Positions 5,443-8,549 of a stretch of DNA of 8,549 bases are shown here, piece after piece. The notes beneath the pieces were generated by a model. That model was given only the letters and a program-made list of their open reading frames with translations. It did not search any database and was not told the DNA's origin. Made by a program: the position numbers and the translations under genes. This DNA is from Actinomycetota bacterium. Lineage in GTDB: Bacteria > Actinomycetota > Thermoleophilia > Gaiellales > Gaiellaceae. Positions within the stretch are counted from its first letter, which is position 1, and the number at the start of each line of letters is the position of its first letter. The DNA lies in contig JACCRW010000313.1 of the NCBI GenBank assembly GCA_013813345.1, positions 1-8,549 on the forward strand, given 5' to 3'.

Positions 5443-7301
5443 ACCGGCGGGCGCTGGAGGCGATTTGCCAGACCTTCGCTCCCGGATCGGACGGCGTCGC
5501 GGATGCTGTCCTCGCGGCGGCGCGCAAGCATCTTGGCCCGGCCGAGCAACGTCAGCTCTCGCTCCTGCTTGGAACCTTCGGGCGCGGCTTCGCGCTCCTC
5601 TCGCCTGCGCGCCGCGAGGCCGCGCTCCGCGCGTGGTGCGACAGCCGGATCCCGCAGCGCCGTGCCGCCTTCGTGGCGCTGAAGCAGGCCGCGCTCTCGT
5701 TCGCCTACATGCGATCGGAGTCGGACTGGGCTCGCGAGCGCTGGGAGGCGATCGGCTACCCCGGCCCGGCGGGCGCACCGGCCGAGCCGCCGGCTCGCCG
5801 GATCGAGCCGCTTCGCGTCGAGCGCGACCTCGAGCTCGACTGCGACGTCTGCGTCGTCGGCTCCGGCGCCGGCGGCGGGGTCGCCGCAGCCGTGCTCGCG
5901 ACCGCCGGGCTCGACGTCGTCGTCCTGGAGGCGGGCGGCTACTGGAGCGAGCGCGACTTCGACGGCGCGGAGGATCCTGGCTACGACCGCCTCTACCTCG
6001 CCGGGGCGGCGGCGGCGACCGTCGATCGCGGGATCGGGCTGATCGCCGGCTCCTGTCTCGGCGGCGGCACCGTCGTCAACTACACGACCTCGTTCCGGAC
6101 GCCCGCGGACGTGCTCGAGGAGTGGGCCGCGCTCGGTTTTCCGAGCGACGAACTAGGCGCGTGTCTCGACGCCGTCTGCGAGCGGCTCGGCGTCAACACC
6201 GAGCACAACCGGCCCTCCAGGCGAGATGAGCTATTGGCGCGGGGAGTCCGGAGTCTCGGCTGGCACCTGGACGACCTGCCGCGCAACGTGCTCGGCTGCG
6301 AGCAGGGGCGGCTCTGCGGTTCGTGCGGCCTCGGCTGCCCGCTCGGGGCGAAGCAATCCACGCTCGTCACGTGGCTCGCCGACGCGCACGCTGCGGGCGC
6401 GCGGATCGCCGTCGATTCTCGAGCGCTGCGGATCCTCGTCGTGGGCGGCGAGGCGGGTGGGGTTGAGGCGAGCTCGAACGGCCATGCGTTGCGCGTCCGC
6501 TCGCGCGCCGTCGTCGTCGCTGCCGGGGCCCTCGGGACGCCGCCGCTCCTCCAGCGCTCGGGCCTCCGGAACGAGAACGTGGGGCGCTGGCTGCGGCTCC
6601 ATCCGGGGACACCGGTGCTCGGCGTCTTCGACGAGGAGGTGCGCCCGTGGGAAGGGTCGCTGCAGACGCTCTACTCCGACCAGCATCGCGACCTGGACGA
6701 CGGCTACGGCGTCAAGTACGAGACGGTTCCGGTTCTCCCCGGCTTCGCGGCCGCGGCCCTGCCGTGGCGGAGTGCCGCTCAGCATGCGGCGCTGATGGAC
6801 GAGTTCGCGCGGACGACGAACATCGGAGTCCTCCTGCGTGATCGCGGCAGCGGCCGGGTCACGCTCGGGCGCGACGGCTCGACCCGCGTCCGCTACCAGC
6901 TCTCCGCCGACGACCTCGAGCGCGTGCGCACGGGTGTCGACGGGGCGGCGCGGATCCTCGAGGCGGCGGGCGCGCGGAAGATCCTCTCCGGCCACAGCCG
7001 CCTCGTCTCCTACGAGCCCGGTCAGAGAGGCGACCGCGAGGGCTTCCTCCGCGACGCGGACGCTGCCGGCTGGGGTCCGGGGCGCTGCGGCTTCTTCTCG
7101 TTCCACCTGATGGGCTCGTGCCGGATGGGCGCCTCGCCGGCGAGCTCGGCCACGAACCCGGACGGGGAGACCTGGGAAACGCGAAACCTCGTGGTCGCGG
7201 ACGGCTCGACCTTCCCGACAGCTTCCGGAGTCAATCCGATGGTGACGATCGAGGCGATCGCGCACCTGAACGCGAGCAAGCTGGCGGCACGGTTGAACTA
7301 G
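5439..7301 (+). CDS. GMC-family FAD-dependent oxidoreductase (long-chain alcohol oxidase-like)
   Basis: A 620-residue flavoprotein expected to oxidise an alcohol to an aldehyde or ketone. Residues 1-115 are a helical N-terminal region (NRRALEAICQTFAPG at the start) as in long-chain fatty alcohol oxidases. The FAD Rossmann motif VVGSGAGGG with VVLEAGG follows at about 138-165. GSCLGGGTVVNYTTSFR is the GMC signature near 205-221. A cysteine cluster of pattern C-x5-C-x2-C-x3-C (GCEQGRLCGSCGLGCPLG) lies at about 286-303. The C-terminal catalytic part has the active-site His in FHLMGSCRMG (about 555) and Asn in SGVNPMVTIEA (about 599). GTG 5439 is chosen because the family N terminus begins there; GAGG at 5431-5434 may serve as ribosome site. 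No secretion signal is seen. It overlaps the HEPN stub stop by four bases and is followed after 9 bases by a LysE-type exporter. The substrate cannot be told from sequence. Confidence 0.88.
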   Translation: MNRRALEAICQTFAPGSDGVADAVLAAARKHLGPAEQRQLSLLLGTFGRGFALLSPARREAALRAWCDSRIPQRRAAFVALKQAALSFAYMRSESDWARERWEAIGYPGPAGAPAEPPARRIEPLRVERDLELDCDVCVVGSGAGGGVAAAVLATAGLDVVVLEAGGYWSERDFDGAEDPGYDRLYLAGAAAATVDRGIGLIAGSCLGGGTVVNYTTSFRTPADVLEEWAALGFPSDELGACLDAVCERLGVNTEHNRPSRRDELLARGVRSLGWHLDDLPRNVLGCEQGRLCGSCGLGCPLGAKQSTLVTWLADAHAAGARIAVDSRALRILVVGGEAGGVEASSNGHALRVRSRAVVVAAGALGTPPLLQRSGLRNENVGRWLRLHPGTPVLGVFDEEVRPWEGSLQTLYSDQHRDLDDGYGVKYETVPVLPGFAAAALPWRSAAQHAALMDEFARTTNIGVLLRDRGSGRVTLGRDGSTRVRYQLSADDLERVRTGVDGAARILEAAGARKILSGHSRLVSYEPGQRGDREGFLRDADAAGWGPGRCGFFSFHLMGSCRMGASPASSATNPDGETWETRNLVVADGSTFPTASGVNPMVTIEAIAHLNASKLAARLN

Positions 7302-7310
7302 GATCGCGCC

Positions 7311-7919
7311 GTGAGCACCGAGTTCCTGTTGACGACGCTCGTGATCGTCGCCACGCCAGGCACCGGCGTCCTCTACACGCTGGCCGCTGGCCTCTCGCGC
7401 GGCGCGCGCGCCAGCATCGTCGCGGCCGTCGGCTGCACTTTGGGGATCGTTCCGCACATGCTGGCGGCGATCACGGGCCTCGCGGCGCTCCTGCACACGA
7501 GCGCGCTCGCTTTCGAGGTGCTGAAGTACCTCGGCGTCGCCTACCTGCTCTACATGGCGTGGAGCACTCTCCGCGACAAGGGCGCGCTTACGGTGGAGGA
7601 GACGTCGCCGCGGTCGTCGCTCAGGGTGATCGTCTCGGGGATCCTGATCAACATCTTGAACCCGAAGCTGACGATCTTCTTCTTCGCGTTCCTGCCGCAG
7701 TTCGTGAGCACCGACTCGACGCAGGCGACGCTGCGGATGCTGGAGCTGAGCGCCGTCTTCATGCTCGTGACGTTCGCCGTCTTCGTCGTCTACGGGGTGT
7801 TCGCGGCGGCGGTTCGGAACCACGTGATCTCGCGGCCCTCGGTTCTGAGCTGGATGCGGCGGTTCTTCGGCGGCGCCTTCGTCGCGCTCGCCGGGCGGCT
7901 TGCCTTCACCGATCGCTGA
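7311..7919 (+). CDS. LysE/RhtB-family exporter
   Basis: A 202-residue, very hydrophobic inner-membrane protein with about five to six predicted membrane segments, of the size typical for LysE/RhtB exporters. These move amino acids such as lysine, homoserine, threonine or related small molecules out of the cell. Family marks: the N-terminal segment with TPG at residues 15-17 followed by LAAGLSRGAR, KYLGVAYLLYMAW in the middle, and NPK at 117-119 followed by LTIFFFAFLPQF. GTG 7311 fits the expected N terminus, with AGGA at 7300-7303 (overlapping the TAG stop of the oxidase gene) as ribosome site. The 9-base gap suggests co-transcription with the oxidase; whether the exporter handles a related compound is unknown. 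It ends 3 bases from the stop of the convergent DtxR-type gene. The substrate is not predictable from sequence. Confidence 0.88.
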   Translation: MSTEFLLTTLVIVATPGTGVLYTLAAGLSRGARASIVAAVGCTLGIVPHMLAAITGLAALLHTSALAFEVLKYLGVAYLLYMAWSTLRDKGALTVEETSPRSSLRVIVSGILINILNPKLTIFFFAFLPQFVSTDSTQATLRMLELSAVFMLVTFAVFVVYGVFAAAVRNHVISRPSVLSWMRRFFGGAFVALAGRLAFTDR

Positions 7920-7922
7920 CGC

Positions 7923-8549
7923 TTAGACGAGCTTGACGTAGAGCCCGGCCGCGGCCTTCTCGCCGATCGCGCGCTCGGTTCCGGCGAGGGAGATCTTGAA
8001 CTGCGCCGCCGCCGGCTGCGCTTCGCGGAGCTCGACCTTCGCGCCTGGGACGAAGCCCTCCTCATAGAACCAGTGGAGGAGGTCGCCGTCGTGCTCGGCG
8101 AGGCGGACGATCTCCGCCGGCGTGCCGAGGCCGACGTCGGCGAGCGGGGCGAGCTCCTTGTTCTCGCGCTGCTCGAACGCCGGATCGACCGGCCAGCCGT
8201 GCGGGCAGCGATCGGGAAAGCCAAGCTTCTCCTCGATCCGCTGCACCATGTCGTCGCTGAAGGTGTCGCCGAGCTCGTCCGCGTGGACGTGCGCTTCCGC
8301 TGCCGTGTAGCCCATGAAGTCGGTGAGCATGCGCTCGATCAGGCGATGCTTGCGGACGACCCGCTCGGCGCGCTCGATCCCCGTCTCGGTGAGAATCGCC
8401 TCCTTCTGCTCGCCGCGCTCGACGAGCCCGTCGGCCTCGAGCCGCTTCAGCATCTCCCCCGCCGAGGCGCGCGAGACGCCGAGCATGTCCGCGACGCGCG
8501 AGGCGATCGCGCTCGAGCTGCCGGGGTCGGGCTTGTACTCGCCGATCGG
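7923..8549 (-). CDS. DtxR-family metal-dependent transcriptional regulator, 5' end missing
   Basis: Reads right to left; 208 residues are visible and the frame is open through the right edge, so the first helix and start are missing. The in-frame ATG at 8486 lies inside the DNA-binding domain and is not the start. Visible order: helix-turn-helix (IASRVADMLGVSRASAGEML then KRLEADGLV, wing to LTETG); dimer/metal domain with RKHRLIERML; the CPHGWPVD motif; then a C-terminal FeoA/SH3-like domain (LAPLADVGLGTPAEIVRL to the end). DtxR/MntR proteins bind Fe2+ or Mn2+ and repress uptake genes. Aligned by eye to DtxR, the ancillary ligands His79, Glu83 and His98 are kept (His48, Glu52 and His66, counting from the ATG at 8486). 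Cys102, Glu105 and His106 of the primary site are Asp70, Gly73 and Asp74. No transport target gene is in the window. Only 3 bases separate it from the convergent exporter gene. Confidence 0.88.
   Translation of the reverse strand, partial: PIGEYKPDPGSSSAIASRVADMLGVSRASAGEMLKRLEADGLVERGEQKEAILTETGIERAERVVRKHRLIERMLTDFMGYTAAEAHVHADELGDTFSDDMVQRIEEKLGFPDRCPHGWPVDPAFEQRENKELAPLADVGLGTPAEIVRLAEHDGDLLHWFYEEGFVPGAKVELREAQPAAAQFKISLAGTERAIGEKAAAGLYVKLV

Noticed and set aside
5297..6229. 310-codon plus-strand frame overlapping the HEPN stub and oxidase start
   Set aside because: Arg-rich low-complexity shadow of the oxidase frame with no recognisable domain.
6231..7823. 530-codon open frame on the minus strand opposite the oxidase and exporter genes
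   Set aside because: Arg/Glu/His-rich composition typical of antisense frames in GC-rich genes; both plus-strand genes have clear family motifs.
7923..8486. Complete 187-residue regulator starting at the ATG at 8486
   Set aside because: That Met lies inside the helix-turn-helix, and the frame continues with matching family sequence to the window edge, so the gene is cut by the edge.

Overview
The window is a high-GC, densely packed stretch of bacterial chromosome. Codon use, frequent GTG starts, tiny intergenic gaps and the gene families suggest an actinobacterium, most likely a deep-branching one of the Thermoleophilia type (Gaiella/Solirubrobacter relatives). That placement is inference; no rRNA or other definitive marker is present.

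Left part (1-4651), housekeeping: the 3' two thirds of der/engA (ribosome-assembly GTPase) runs in from the left edge. A 139-base gap follows, holding two identical 23-base palindromes spaced 84 bases apart. Next come gpsA (glycerol-3-phosphate dehydrogenase), a DUF3352-like lipoprotein of unknown function and metK (S-adenosylmethionine synthetase). These three lie on the plus strand with gaps of about 13-14 bases and look like one transcript.

Middle part (4644-5442), accessory: just after (and overlapping) the metK stop is a hairpin-forming inverted repeat with an internal direct repeat. A gene for a winged-helix plus nucleotidyltransferase (MNT-like) protein follows. It overlaps by 11 bases a 56-codon reading frame that looks like the first third of a HEPN-domain partner, cut off before the catalytic region. 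This resembles a decayed HEPN-MNT toxin-antitoxin module whose regulator/antitoxin half is intact and whose toxin half is a stub. Base composition is visibly less GC-rich here than in the neighbours.

Right part (5439-8549): a GMC-type FAD-dependent alcohol oxidase (closest in features to long-chain alcohol oxidases, with a cysteine cluster) starts within the last bases of the HEPN stub. It is followed after 9 bases by a LysE/RhtB-family exporter. Convergent to these, with only 3 bases between stop codons, is a DtxR-family metalloregulator whose 5' end lies beyond the right edge and whose usual primary metal-site residues appear replaced.

The best candidates for something undescribed are the paired palindromes between der and gpsA, the operator-like repeat upstream of the HTH-nucleotidyltransferase gene, and the truncated HEPN stub retained in an overlapping gene chain.
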